In this document: in pieces, positions 15,134 through 22,353 of the stretch
Position numbering within the stretch: position 1 is the first letter of the stretch
How the letters are laid out: each line of letters begins with the position of its first letter
Origin: Virgibacillus_O xinjiangensis
GTDB lineage: Bacteria; Bacillota; Bacilli; Bacillales; Amphibacillaceae
Direction of reading: 5' to 3'
NCBI RefSeq assembly: GCF_042643145.1
Contig: NZ_JBHRSA010000006.1
Span: 1 to 34,220, forward strand
DNA length: 34,220 bases
The notes under the pieces: generated by a model
Databases searched by the model: none
Seen by the model: only the letters and a program-made list of their open reading frames with translations
What the model was told of the DNA's origin: nothing
Program-made: the position numbers and the translations under genes

Positions 15134-15913
15134 TCATTCCGCCAACTCTCTCGTCCGGAAGGCGGCTATTGAGCCAGCCAGTAGTGCTGCACAGACGGTT
15201 ATGGTGATGAGTCCTGTCAACAGGAGGTCAGATGTGACATCACCAGTTACCAGCATGTCATGGATATGGCTCGTCATCCGGCTCGGACTCCAGGTCAGAT
15301 ACGTTTCAAAAATGCGGGTGATGAGGCTCATCAGCATGATCGTCAGAATGGTGCAGGCTGCTACCAGTCCCGGTGTCTTGAGCAGGCTGTTATAGAAGAT
15401 GGACAGACTGATCACCAGGGTGAGCCACAGGCCATAGAAGAAGACAATCAGCAAGAAGTCCGTCCATGCCAAACTGCCGAAAAGAATATTGATATAATAC
15501 CAGCTTGCCAGCATACCGAGAAATAGAGATGTCCATACCAATAACAGGAGGGATGCCCATTTTGCCGTAATATAGGAAAGGTGGGATACAGGCTTGACGA
15601 GAACCATCTCCGCAATGCCGCTCTTTCTTTCCCCTGAAATGGCACCCATGGACATCAGTACCAGGACGAGCACACCCAGACTGCTGAGCTGGCCGAGGCT
15701 CATCAATACGACATCGGGCGGGGTGTATTCAGGCAGCTGGATAGAAGCACCTTCCGGCAGTCCGCCGACGGATTCGATGATCACCGGCATATAATAATTC
15801 GTGATAGGGTCCATGACGGCAATTAATAGGATGACCAGAGGCACCCAAATCCATTTCTTGTTCCGCCAGTTTTCCAGCATTTCCTTCTGAAACAGGGTCA
15901 GCCATTGGCTCAT
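15134..15913 (-). CDS. yxlG: ABC-2 type permease, YxlG-like
   Basis: A 259-residue permease with six hydrophobic segments. It starts with MSQWLTLFQKEMLENWRNKKWIWVP, the amphipathic lead-in of ABC-2 (NosY/YxlG) permeases, and carries GAISGERKSGIAEMVLVKPVS near residues 85-105, the conserved cytoplasmic loop of this group. The gene order behind a PLDc_N-type small protein and an ATPase matches yxlE-yxlF-yxlG of B. subtilis, where these genes are cotranscribed with sigY. Its start overlaps the end of the ATPase gene by four bases. Substrate unknown. Confidence 0.75.
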   Translation of the reverse strand: MSQWLTLFQKEMLENWRNKKWIWVPLVILLIAVMDPITNYYMPVIIESVGGLPEGASIQLPEYTPPDVVLMSLGQLSSLGVLVLVLMSMGAISGERKSGIAEMVLVKPVSHLSYITAKWASLLLLVWTSLFLGMLASWYYINILFGSLAWTDFLLIVFFYGLWLTLVISLSIFYNSLLKTPGLVAACTILTIMLMSLITRIFETYLTWSPSRMTSHIHDMLVTGDVTSDLLLTGLITITVCAALLAGSIAAFRTRELAE

Positions 15914-16818
15914 GTTTTCACCGCCTTCATGAACATTTCTTCCAGTGACACCTGGTTGATCGAGAAGCCGGTGACCGGCCAGTCTTCCTGTGCTGCCTTC
16001 AGCAGTATATTCCTTCTTGCTGTCTCTACATCTTCACAAATGATCGTTATGCTATCCTTCTCCGCATGACAATCTTTCACCTCTGGAATACTTTCCAATT
16101 CATGCAAATAGCCAGTCATATCCCCTTCAATCTGCATCGATATCCGTGAGGTCTGGTATTTCTGGCGCAGTTCCGTCATCGTGCCATCTTCTACCAAGAC
16201 GCCATCCTTTAGGAGCAGCAGTCTGTCACTTACCTCTTCAGCATCACTCAGAATATGAGTGGAAAACAGGATGGCCATTTCCTGCTTCAATTCCTCCATC
16301 AAGGTCAGAACTTCCCTGCGGCCGAGCGGGTCCAGGGAAGAGACGGGTTCATCAAGCATCAGCAGCTTAGGTTTGTGGATAATGGCCTGAGCAATGCCGA
16401 GGCGCTGTTTCATGCCTCCGGAATATTTGCTGATGGATTTGTCTTTAGCTTCGGCGATGCCTACTTTGTGCAGCAGATCATCTGCCCGTTGTTCTGCTTC
16501 CTTTTTGGTAAGGCGGGCTAGCCTGCCTGCGTGGACAAGAAATTCTTTGCCCGTCATCCAGCCATGGAAGGATGGGTACTGTGGAAGGTAGCCGATATGC
16601 TCCCTGATATCCTGGTTCTTTTCCATGCCGGAGAAGGAAATTTCTCCTTTCGACGGCTTCAGCAGTCCGGCCAATGTGCGGAGGATGGTTGTTTTCCCCG
16701 CACCGTTCGGACCGATCAAAGCTGTACATGTCCCCGGATGGAAAGAGAAACTCACCTGACGGACAGCCGGATTTCCTTCATAGTTTTTTGATAGGTTTGA
16801 AACGGTCAGCAATGCCAT
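15910..16818 (-). CDS. yxlF: ABC transporter ATP-binding protein, YxlF-like
   Basis: This 302-residue ATPase is the partner of the YxlG-like permease. Walker A is GPNGAGKTT (about residues 36-44), the signature is YSGGMKQRLGIAQ (about 132-144), Walker B is LLMLDEPVSSLD, and the H-loop is FSTHILSD. A C-terminal regulatory segment follows residue 220. The start ATG directly follows the stop of the yxlE-like gene, with GGAAGGAGC inside that gene's end as the ribosome binding site, so translation is coupled. In B. subtilis, YxlF belongs to the sigY operon; here no sigY or yxlC/yxlD is present. Confidence 0.78.
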   Translation of the reverse strand: MALLTVSNLSKNYEGNPAVRQVSFSFHPGTCTALIGPNGAGKTTILRTLAGLLKPSKGEISFSGMEKNQDIREHIGYLPQYPSFHGWMTGKEFLVHAGRLARLTKKEAEQRADDLLHKVGIAEAKDKSISKYSGGMKQRLGIAQAIIHKPKLLMLDEPVSSLDPLGRREVLTLMEELKQEMAILFSTHILSDAEEVSDRLLLLKDGVLVEDGTMTELRQKYQTSRISMQIEGDMTGYLHELESIPEVKDCHAEKDSITIICEDVETARRNILLKAAQEDWPVTGFSINQVSLEEMFMKAVKT

Positions 16819-17019
16819 TCAGTCTTTGCTCCTTCCAAAAAGGAAATATAGTACAGGGCCAATGATATTCACAAATACGATAAGGAAGAACCACATCCAT
16901 TTCGGCCCATTCGTTTTTTCTGCTTTTGCCCAGTCAATCAATGCCACGATCAGCAGGATCCCTTGGATTACGAGCAAAGGGGCGATAACCGCTAGATTTA
17001 TATCGTTCAACATGTCCAT
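16819..17019 (-). CDS. yxlE: Small PLDc_N-domain membrane protein, YxlE-like
   Basis: A 66-residue protein with two membrane segments (residues 10-29 and 42-60) separated by DWAKAEKTNGPKWMW. This is the phospholipase D N-terminal (PLDc_N) membrane module found alone in B. subtilis YxlE. YxlE is reported to act negatively on SigY. Here it heads a three-gene operon with yxlF- and yxlG-like genes. ATG at 17019 follows GAGGTG at seven bases. An ECF-type promoter lies 30 bases upstream of the start. Confidence 0.78.
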   Translation of the reverse strand: MDMLNDINLAVIAPLLVIQGILLIVALIDWAKAEKTNGPKWMWFFLIVFVNIIGPVLYFLFGRSKD

Positions 17020-17048
17020 AGATGTTCACCTCATTCCTCTCTATTCCC

Positions 17049-17078
17049 TTATACGGACCGCTGTAACAGAAGGTTCCC
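17049..17078 (-). promoter_or_regulatory. ECF-sigma-type promoter of the yxlEFG-like operon
   Basis: Read on the minus strand, GGGAACCTT (from 17078) and CCGTATAA (17056-17049) stand about 17 bases apart between GGAAC and CGTA. This matches the general form of Bacillus ECF promoters (AAC-rich -35, CGTA/CGTC -10). It lies just upstream of the yxlE-like ribosome binding site. Confidence 0.65.
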
Positions 17079-17086
17079 TGAAACAC

Positions 17087-17112
17087 AAAAAAAATCGGGA
17101 AGGACCCGATTT
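17087..17112 (-). terminator. Strong minus-strand intrinsic terminator
   Basis: On the minus strand, AAATCGGG-TCCTT-CCCGA is followed by eight Ts. It would stop transcripts arriving from yfhE or from the DnaA-box region, just before the ECF-type promoter. Confidence 0.85.
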
Positions 17113-17125
17113 CTTGTTCATTTGG

Positions 17126-17296
17126 TTATGCACAGAGTTATAAACAGATAGAACTAAATGAAGACAGTATTTTCAGGAGTTATCAACATTATCCACAGGA
17201 GGTTGTGGATGTTATGCACAATTGCTTGTTTATAAAGAGGGTTAATGTGGCGGGTGTTTATGGAGTTACTAACATTTTGTGGATGACTGTGGATAA
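17126..17296. promoter_or_regulatory. Cluster of DnaA boxes outside oriC
   Basis: Matches to the DnaA box TTATNCACA are dense here. Full matches: TTATGCACA at 17126 and 17212, TTATCCACA at 17189, and TGTGGATAA (reverse) at 17288. One-mismatch sites: TTATAAACA at 17138, TTATCAACA at 17180, TGTTTATAA (reverse) at 17227 and TGTGGATGA (reverse) at 17278; a two-base variant is at 17204. B. subtilis has several such DnaA-box clusters away from the origin that affect initiation control or gene expression. No dnaA/dnaN genes lie nearby, so this is not oriC itself. No coding frame with a ribosome binding site was found in it. Confidence 0.75.
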
Positions 17297-17333
17297 AAGG
17301 GAGCGGGAGCCTTTTTCAGCTCCGCTTCCCTTT
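17296..17333 (-). terminator. Hairpin at the end of yfhE, containing its stop codon
   Basis: On the minus strand, AAAGGGAAGCGGAGC pairs imperfectly with GCTCCCGCTCCCTTTT; the TGA stop of yfhE lies in the loop. The T tract is only four bases long, so termination may be partial. Confidence 0.55.
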
Positions 17334-17447
17334 CATGGATGTTGCCTGGTATGCTCGGTCCGCACGCTTGAACTCTCTTTGGTAGTTCACTTCCTGTGTT
17401 TTGGACAGGGAGTTGAGCTGATGGACCTGTTTAGGTTTTGCTTTCAT
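17316..17447 (-). CDS. yfhE: Small YfhE-family protein (43 residues)
   Basis: Minus-strand translation gives a basic 43-residue protein beginning MKAKPKQVHQLNSLSKTQEV. Its central NSLSKTQEVNYQREFKRADR matches my memory of the YfhE family (QEV-Y--EFK-ADRA motif). Function is unknown. The ribosome binding site GTGAGGG lies seven bases before the ATG. The gene is easily missed because of its size, but position supports it: the yfhF, recX and yfhH homologues follow in the next few kilobases, as in B. subtilis. Confidence 0.8.
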   Translation of the reverse strand: MKAKPKQVHQLNSLSKTQEVNYQREFKRADRAYQATSMKGKRS

Positions 17448-17504
17448 ACTGCATCCCTCACTTTATTGATAGGATGAGCATATCGTCCGATTCGTATACT
17501 TATC

Positions 17505-18059
17505 CTAGGAAACTTCTTCTTCATCTGTCTCAGCTGGACGGGAAAATTGCTGATAGGAGAGGTAGTGGTCCTTAGTGATGACAAAGAGGTCATAAACGGA
17601 TCCCGATTGGTTGATGTCCCGGTATACTTGTGGATACCATTCGTTCGCCAAAGTGGCATAGGGCAGTTTGAGCACGGCTTTTATGGAGCGGGTATTGGAT
17701 GTGCGGACTTTCATGAAGACACCGTCCATTCCCTTGGTGCAGAAAACCTCGTCAAGAAACTGGGTTTTCGCGCGCTGGTTGAATCCTTTGCCGAAGAAGG
17801 GTTTGCCGATCCAGGTCGCCAGAAACCCGTGATTCTCCTCCATATCATATAAGCCGATGGTCCCGATGGGATGGAGCTGCTCATCCAGGATCGTTCGGGA
17901 GATCGCTTCATTGTTCGCTTCTGCTTCGATGATTTTTCTCGTGAGGAAATAGCATTCATCCATGGTATGTGCTTTTTCTCGGACAAAGGGGAATACCTCT
18001 GGATGGGACATCAGTTCGAACAGTACTGGCACTTCATGCAGGTCACGCATTTTAAGCAT
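17505..18059 (-). CDS. GNAT family N-acetyltransferase
   Basis: A 184-residue acetyltransferase of the RimJ/RimL-like GNAT group. It has the N-terminal alpha/beta part (MLKMRDLHEVPVLFELMSHP, then EVFPFVREKAHTMDEC), the central strand IGTIGLYDME, the acetyl-CoA loop region WIGKPFFGKGFNQRAK (about residues 86-101) and VFMKVRTSNTRSIKAVLKLP near the end, the usual GNAT motif B site. The substrate is unknown. The start at 18059 follows AAGGAGGG. The frame extends upstream to an ATG at 18155, but that has no ribosome binding site. The chosen ribosome binding site is buried in a perfect hairpin. Confidence 0.82.
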   Translation of the reverse strand: MLKMRDLHEVPVLFELMSHPEVFPFVREKAHTMDECYFLTRKIIEAEANNEAISRTILDEQLHPIGTIGLYDMEENHGFLATWIGKPFFGKGFNQRAKTQFLDEVFCTKGMDGVFMKVRTSNTRSIKAVLKLPYATLANEWYPQVYRDINQSGSVYDLFVITKDHYLSYQQFSRPAETDEEEVS

Positions 18060-18063
18060 CGAA

Positions 18064-18094
18064 ATACCCTCCTTGGCGCAGGGCAGGAGGGTAT
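18064..18094 (-). promoter_or_regulatory. Hairpin sequestering the ribosome binding site of the GNAT gene
   Basis: In the mRNA, ATACCCTCCT (18094-18085) is perfectly complementary to AGGAGGGTAT (18073-18064), with an 11-base loop. The second arm contains the Shine-Dalgarno sequence and ends four bases before the AUG. Such a stem should strongly reduce translation unless opened. Confidence 0.7.
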
Positions 18095-18160
18095 GCTGTA
18101 TTTCCACAGGGAAATCCAGTGTGTCCGTCCCTACCCGCGAATTTTTAGTTGGCATTCAAC

Positions 18161-18240
18161 AAAAATCCGGGGTGGGAATCGAACCCACTAGAACCAGCCG
18201 TGGCTGGTGGCGCACCATTTGCCTTCCCTATGGAATTTTT
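18161..18240 (-). ncRNA. tRNA-like structured element with a canonical T-arm
   Basis: On the minus strand, GTGGG-TTCGATT-CCCAC is a perfect tRNA T-arm with the TTCRA loop. It is preceded by a CCAGC-CACG-GCTGG hairpin and a GGTG-CGC-CACC arm that overlaps it slightly. Outer arms AAAAATTCC (18240-18232) and GGATTTTT (18168-18161) pair to close the unit, giving a cloverleaf-like outline. No normal anticodon arm or CCA end can be assigned, so this is not a working tRNA gene. It may be a tRNA remnant or an RNA element in the leader of the GNAT gene. Confidence 0.45.
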
Positions 18241-18378
18241 ATTCTTTTAGAAGATATGCTGGTTGGGGCAGATTGGTGCTATGGTTGGAAATATTTTTTG
18301 TGTTTTTGTAGGTGCGCGATATAACGCTGTGGATATGCTATTTCCTTTCCGCGTGGCCCCATGTGTGTGCCGGATACA

Positions 18379-18702
18379 CCGCTGCGGGAATTCCACTACG
18401 CTTTCCGCGGGTGTCCCGTGAGCCTCCGTGGATCTCCTCCGCTGGTTGAGGTGGTTACAATTCTACTGATGTCTGTTGCTGTGAGGAATAGTAGTATTCA
18501 TTGTAAGCCGGGTAAATTTAGTAAGAAAAAGGCCATTAATCCACCGCCATTCGAAATTCTGGTCGATTCACATAGCGTAGACAAAATACGTAGACTCCTG
18601 TGGGAACAGCACGAGTCTGAAGGCCCCGGAAGAAGTGCTTTTCTTCTGAGGAGACTGAGGCCGTGCCCACGGAAAGCGAAGTATTTTGTCGCAGGGCGGC
18701 AG
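18379..18702. mobile_element. MITE-like hairpin element, copy 2 (inverted relative to copy 1)
   Basis: Ends read CCGCTGCGG...CGCTTTCCGCG (18379-18410) on the left and CACGGAAAGCG...TTGTCGCAG (18668-18695) on the right, again complementary to each other. The segment 18590-18702 is a near-exact reverse complement of the left half of copy 1. The two conserved halves are separated by about 130 bases that differ from copy 1. Frames through it are not protein-like. Confidence 0.75.
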
Positions 18703-18762
18703 TTCTCATGAGGTTAAGCAAGCGACGCACGGAAAATCGCCATGGCTATATCTCCATACTCA

Positions 18763-18865
18763 TTTGGAACAGCACGCGTCCGCAGGCCCCTGGAAGAAGT
18801 GCTTTTCAGCTAAGACAAAGGCCGTGCCCACGGAAAGCGATGTATTTTTGTCGCAGCGGCGGCAG
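18763..18865. mobile_element. MITE-like element, partial copy 3
   Basis: The bases TGGAACAGCACG...GGAAGAAGTGCTTTTC...GCCGTGCCCACGGAAAGCGA repeat the right part of copy 2 in the same orientation, about 170 bases further on, ending in TTGTCGCAGCGGCGGCAG. Only one half is present. The rest of the gap to 19015 shows nothing recognisable. Confidence 0.7.
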
Positions 18866-19015
18866 TTCTCATCATTTCTGGTACTGTGCAGCATCCTTTA
18901 GTGAAGTGAAACTCTTCTTAGATAGAACCAAAATCTATAGGTAGTCGAATTTTAGAAAGACACACCGTCTAAAGCGGAGCAAATTATCAAATCATTAGTC
19001 AGTGAAGCATTTAGA

Positions 19016-19906
19016 TTAAGGTCTAATATCCTCCAATGCTTCCTTTGGACGGGGGAAAGTAAAGGTGAAGCCACGGTGCAACGCTTTTTCCGGATAAACA
19101 TACTGCCCTTTGCGGATCAGCTGGCTCATTTCCCCGAGAACTGCCACCATCAAGAGGGTGGGGGCAGGGAGCCAGTACGGGCGTTTGAGCACCTGTGCCA
19201 ATATTCGAGTGAAGTCCTTGTTCCTTCTCGGACTCGGTGCCGTGAAATTCACCGGCCCCTCCACACTCGGAGTGAACAGGCAGAATTCCATGAGGTCAAC
19301 GGCATCCTGCAGATGAATCCACGACATCCATTGTTCCCCACTGCCGATTTTACCCCCGGCGAATAGTTTCACAGGAAGACTCATCAATGGCAGGGCACCG
19401 CCTTCTTTTCCAAGGATGACACCGAAGCGGGCATAGACAGTGCGGATGCCGAGGGATTTTGCCTGAGAAGCGGCCGCTTCCCATTTCGTGCAGACCTCTG
19501 CAAGAAATCCGTTTCCAGGATCCTCGGTCGCTTCGGTGAAAATCAATTCCTCGCTCATGCCGTAATAACCGACAGCCGATCCGCTAATGAACACGGCAGG
19601 CTTCTGCTTCATTTGCCGCAGCAAATCAATCAGATGTCTTGTGATTTCCAGACGGCTGTCCTTGATGGTCTGTTTCTTCTTTTCCGTCCAATAGCCGAAC
19701 AGGGATTCACCGGCGAGGTTGATCACCGCATCGATGGCGGGAAGGCTCTCCGCCTGCCGGTCATAGCCAATATAGGTCGTTTTATCTGTATCCTCATGGT
19801 TATCCGGCGTTCGTGTGAGTATGTATAGCTGATGCCCTTTTTGTGTCAAAGAGGCTGCAAGGCTTGAGCCAAGGAATCCGGTCCCGCCGGTGATCAGTAT
19901 ATTCAT
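19016..19906 (-). CDS. yfhF: YfhF, SDR39U1-type NAD-dependent epimerase-like protein
   Basis: A 296-residue atypical short-chain dehydrogenase/reductase of the TIGR01777 (SDR39U1) family. The Rossmann dinucleotide motif ITGGTGFLGSSLA is at residues 4-16, followed by DAVINLAGESLFGYW, the active-site region SGSAVGYYG (Tyr without the classical YxxxK layout), and the family C-terminal domain starting PYWLPAPTLLM. Substrate and role are unknown. ATG at 19906 follows AAGGTGGG; upstream in-frame residues lack support. It is divergent from recX, as in B. subtilis. Confidence 0.88.
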   Translation of the reverse strand: MNILITGGTGFLGSSLAASLTQKGHQLYILTRTPDNHEDTDKTTYIGYDRQAESLPAIDAVINLAGESLFGYWTEKKKQTIKDSRLEITRHLIDLLRQMKQKPAVFISGSAVGYYGMSEELIFTEATEDPGNGFLAEVCTKWEAAASQAKSLGIRTVYARFGVILGKEGGALPLMSLPVKLFAGGKIGSGEQWMSWIHLQDAVDLMEFCLFTPSVEGPVNFTAPSPRRNKDFTRILAQVLKRPYWLPAPTLLMVAVLGEMSQLIRKGQYVYPEKALHRGFTFTFPRPKEALEDIRP

Positions 19907-20067
19907 CCGATTTCCCACCTTTTCATATGTCTCTGTCGATAGTATATGCACATGAAGCGATTCTTACGGTAGTGACCGGGCAATAAATTTCATTGGGCCG
20001 GTGTGTCCAGGGAATATAGGCACACGGCAGACGTTCTGCTATTATAAAGGGAAAGGGGTGAGATACG

Positions 20068-20874
20068 TTGAAAAAAATTGCCCGGATCACTACACAGAAA
20101 AAAAGTAAGAATCGTTATAATATCTTTCTGGATGATGGCCATGGAGAATCATACGGGTTCAGTGTCGATGAGGCACTTTTGATTGAATACAGGCTTCGCA
20201 AAGGCCTCGAACTGGATAATTCCATGGTAGACACCTTGATCCAAAAAGATACGGTACATAAAGTATATACCCAGGCTATCCACTTTTTAAGCTATAGAAT
20301 GCGCACAAAAAAAGAAATCCGTGACTATCTGGTGAAAAAAGAGGTAGAGCCTGAACAGGTCGAACAGATCATGGGCAGGCTGGAGAAAGAAAACTTGGTG
20401 GATGACCGTCAGTTTGCCGAGATGTTTGTCCGCACCCGGATGAACACATCTTCCAAAGGACCGTCCCTTATCAAGAAGGAATTGATGGAAAAAGGGGTGG
20501 CTGCCGCTATTGCAGCAGAAGCGGTCGAAGGGTATCCCTACGAAGTGCAATATGAAAAAATACGGAAGTTGATCGATAAAAAGCTCTCGCAAAAGAAGAA
20601 AGACTCTTTCCGCAAACAGGTGCAGAACCTGCAGGCCTCTTTGATGCAGAAGGGATTCACCCAGGATGTGGTCAAGGAAGCTTTTGCCGATATCCAGGAA
20701 GAGAAGGATGAAGATGCCGAATGGGAAGCACTTGTCTATCAGGGGGAAAAGCTGATGCGGAAACACCAGATGAAGCATGAAGGGTATGCCCTGATGAACA
20801 AGGTGAAAGAGGGGCTGTTCCGGAAGGGGTTCCCGATGGATCAGATTCAGAAATTTTTGGAGAGCAGGGAATAG
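20068..20874 (+). CDS. recX: Regulatory protein RecX
   Basis: RecX modulates RecA filaments. The 268 residues show the three-helix repeats of the family: an N-terminal variable part, then FLSYRMRTKKEIRDYLVKKE (about residues 72-91), LVDDRQFAEMFVRTRMN with GPSLIKKELMEKGV (about 111-141), and further repeats up to the C-terminus. Length is close to that of the B. subtilis protein (264). The start is TTG at 20068, behind AAAGGGG with nine bases of spacing; no ATG or GTG in a better position exists, so the rare start is accepted. It is transcribed away from yfhF. Confidence 0.95.
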   Translation: MKKIARITTQKKSKNRYNIFLDDGHGESYGFSVDEALLIEYRLRKGLELDNSMVDTLIQKDTVHKVYTQAIHFLSYRMRTKKEIRDYLVKKEVEPEQVEQIMGRLEKENLVDDRQFAEMFVRTRMNTSSKGPSLIKKELMEKGVAAAIAAEAVEGYPYEVQYEKIRKLIDKKLSQKKKDSFRKQVQNLQASLMQKGFTQDVVKEAFADIQEEKDEDAEWEALVYQGEKLMRKHQMKHEGYALMNKVKEGLFRKGFPMDQIQKFLESRE

Positions 20875-20928
20875 CTGTGTTCCATTTCCCGTGGACAATT
20901 GGTAAAATGGTCAATAGGGGGGACTGAC

Positions 20929-21264
20929 ATGAATTATAGATACAGCGATTATTCGATTGAACAGCTGCATGCCGAAATCGGCCGGCTGAAGGAAAAGGCA
21001 CAGAAAGCGGAACAGTTGGGGAATGTATCGGAAGTGGCCGTCAATGAGCGCAAGATGCAGGTGGCCATTGCCTACACCATGAACCCAGAAGATTTCCAGG
21101 CTGAGCATACATACAAATTCAAGATGGAGCCCGGTTATTCCTTTAAAGTGAATTATGTGAACGGCGTATTCGCTTGGGGACACCGGGTTGGTTTACTTGG
21201 TGAAACACAGGAAAAAGAGGAAGCGATACCGATTTCCCTGCTCGGGGATGAAGTGGACGGATAA
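20929..21264 (+). CDS. yfhH: YfhH family protein (DUF1811)
   Basis: A 111-residue cytoplasmic protein of unknown function. The N-terminal half is helical (YSIEQLHAEIGRLKEKAQKAEQLGN) and the C-terminal half is a small beta domain (EHTYKFKMEPGYSFKVNYVNGVFAWGHRV), as in B. subtilis YfhH. ATG at 20929 follows AGGGGGGACTGAC. It lies 54 bases after recX on the same strand, so the two may be cotranscribed, matching the B. subtilis order. Confidence 0.85.
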   Translation: MNYRYSDYSIEQLHAEIGRLKEKAQKAEQLGNVSEVAVNERKMQVAIAYTMNPEDFQAEHTYKFKMEPGYSFKVNYVNGVFAWGHRVGLLGETQEKEEAIPISLLGDEVDG

Positions 21265-21267
21265 TAC

Positions 21268-21296
21268 AAAACAGCAGGTCCAGGACCTGCTGTTTT
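21268..21296. terminator. Bidirectional terminator between yfhH and yfhP
   Basis: AAAACAGCAGGTC-CA(G)-GACCTGCTGTTTT is an almost perfect palindrome with A/T tracts on both sides. It touches the stop codon of yfhP on the minus strand. Confidence 0.92.
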
Positions 21297-22281
21297 ATAT
21301 TGGATCTTCATGGACGAACAGCTTGCTCTGAAGCTTCTGTTCGGAGAAAATCCATCCCGTATACGAGCTCATGATCCGCATATTGTCGTCAATTTGCACG
21401 ACCGCATTGAAGGGATAATACCCTTTAGACCGATAACGCAGGTCGGTCAAGCGGACTTCGGTAAAGTCATCGAAATCCCTGATTTCCCAGTTGTATACCG
21501 GGGAGAAATTAAGGAATGCCTGGATATTCTTGTCCGTCAGGGCCACTTCCATAATTTCGCTGTCGGGAAGCGGCTCACGGTCGAATTCATCGACAATTTC
21601 GATATGCCGGTGTTCAACGGTGCCGACATAGTACTTTTCCTTGGTCGTGATGGCTACCCGCCAATAGTTCTGTTTGATGGTCGGTGATGTCGCCACTTTC
21701 TCCGTCTCTGGGAAGTATTCCTTTATTTTCCGGACGATTTCCCTTTTGTCCATATACCGCTTGATGTAATATAGTAGCATCACCGCATACATCAATACCC
21801 AGGTGAAGCCTGGATTGGCACCGAGCGCCCAGGCACCGATGCCTGCAACATGCAGGACGAAGATATATGGATCAAACGTGTTGATGAAACCATGGGCCAC
21901 CCATTTTCGGCTGAACGGCCGATATGCCTGGGTGCCATATGCATTGAAGATATCGACGAAGACATGGATCACAACGGCGAGGGCTGTCCATATCCATAAA
22001 TGGAGATAGCTTACTTCCGGAACGAACAAGTAGATGGCTCCGGAGACCAATAGTCCCCATAGGATAACTGCCGGAACAGAATGGGAAGCCCCGCGATGGT
22101 GTCTGATATAGGTCGCGTTGTTTTTCAGTTTGAATACCGTATCGAAATCAGGCGCATGGGAACCTACGATGGTTCCGACAAGGACAGCGCTGGACAGGGC
22201 CGGGTCATTCTGGACGACAGGATCCAGTGTCGCCAATCCTCCCAGTGCTATCCCCATGACGATATGTGTTCCTGTATCCAT
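21295..22281 (-). CDS. yfhP: YfhP, membrane-bound metal-dependent hydrolase family (DUF457)
   Basis: A 328-residue protein of the YdjM/DUF457 family. The N-terminal half has four or five membrane segments with the conserved histidine/aspartate motifs MDTGTHIVMG (residues 1-10), GSHAPDFD (about 40-47) and HRGASHS (about 61-67), likely metal ligands. The C-terminal half (from about 185) is a soluble beta-rich domain (YYVGTVEHRHIEIVDEF). The reaction is unknown. AAGGAGG precedes the ATG. It is divergent from mutY, as in B. subtilis. Confidence 0.88.
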   Translation of the reverse strand: MDTGTHIVMGIALGGLATLDPVVQNDPALSSAVLVGTIVGSHAPDFDTVFKLKNNATYIRHHRGASHSVPAVILWGLLVSGAIYLFVPEVSYLHLWIWTALAVVIHVFVDIFNAYGTQAYRPFSRKWVAHGFINTFDPYIFVLHVAGIGAWALGANPGFTWVLMYAVMLLYYIKRYMDKREIVRKIKEYFPETEKVATSPTIKQNYWRVAITTKEKYYVGTVEHRHIEIVDEFDREPLPDSEIMEVALTDKNIQAFLNFSPVYNWEIRDFDDFTEVRLTDLRYRSKGYYPFNAVVQIDDNMRIMSSYTGWIFSEQKLQSKLFVHEDPI

Positions 22282-22353
22282 AGGGAAAGCCTCCTTGTTC
22301 CCTTGTACATCATGTTGTATTTTAGCTTATTGTATCATAAAGGAAGTGCTATT

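Noticed and set aside
17189..17296. Chromosomal replication origin
   Set aside because: DnaA boxes are present, but dnaA, dnaN, rpmH and a clear AT-rich unwinding region are not, so a non-origin cluster is the better reading.
18161..18240. Functional tRNA gene
   Set aside because: Only the T-arm is canonical; no anticodon arm, acceptor stem of normal make-up or CCA end.
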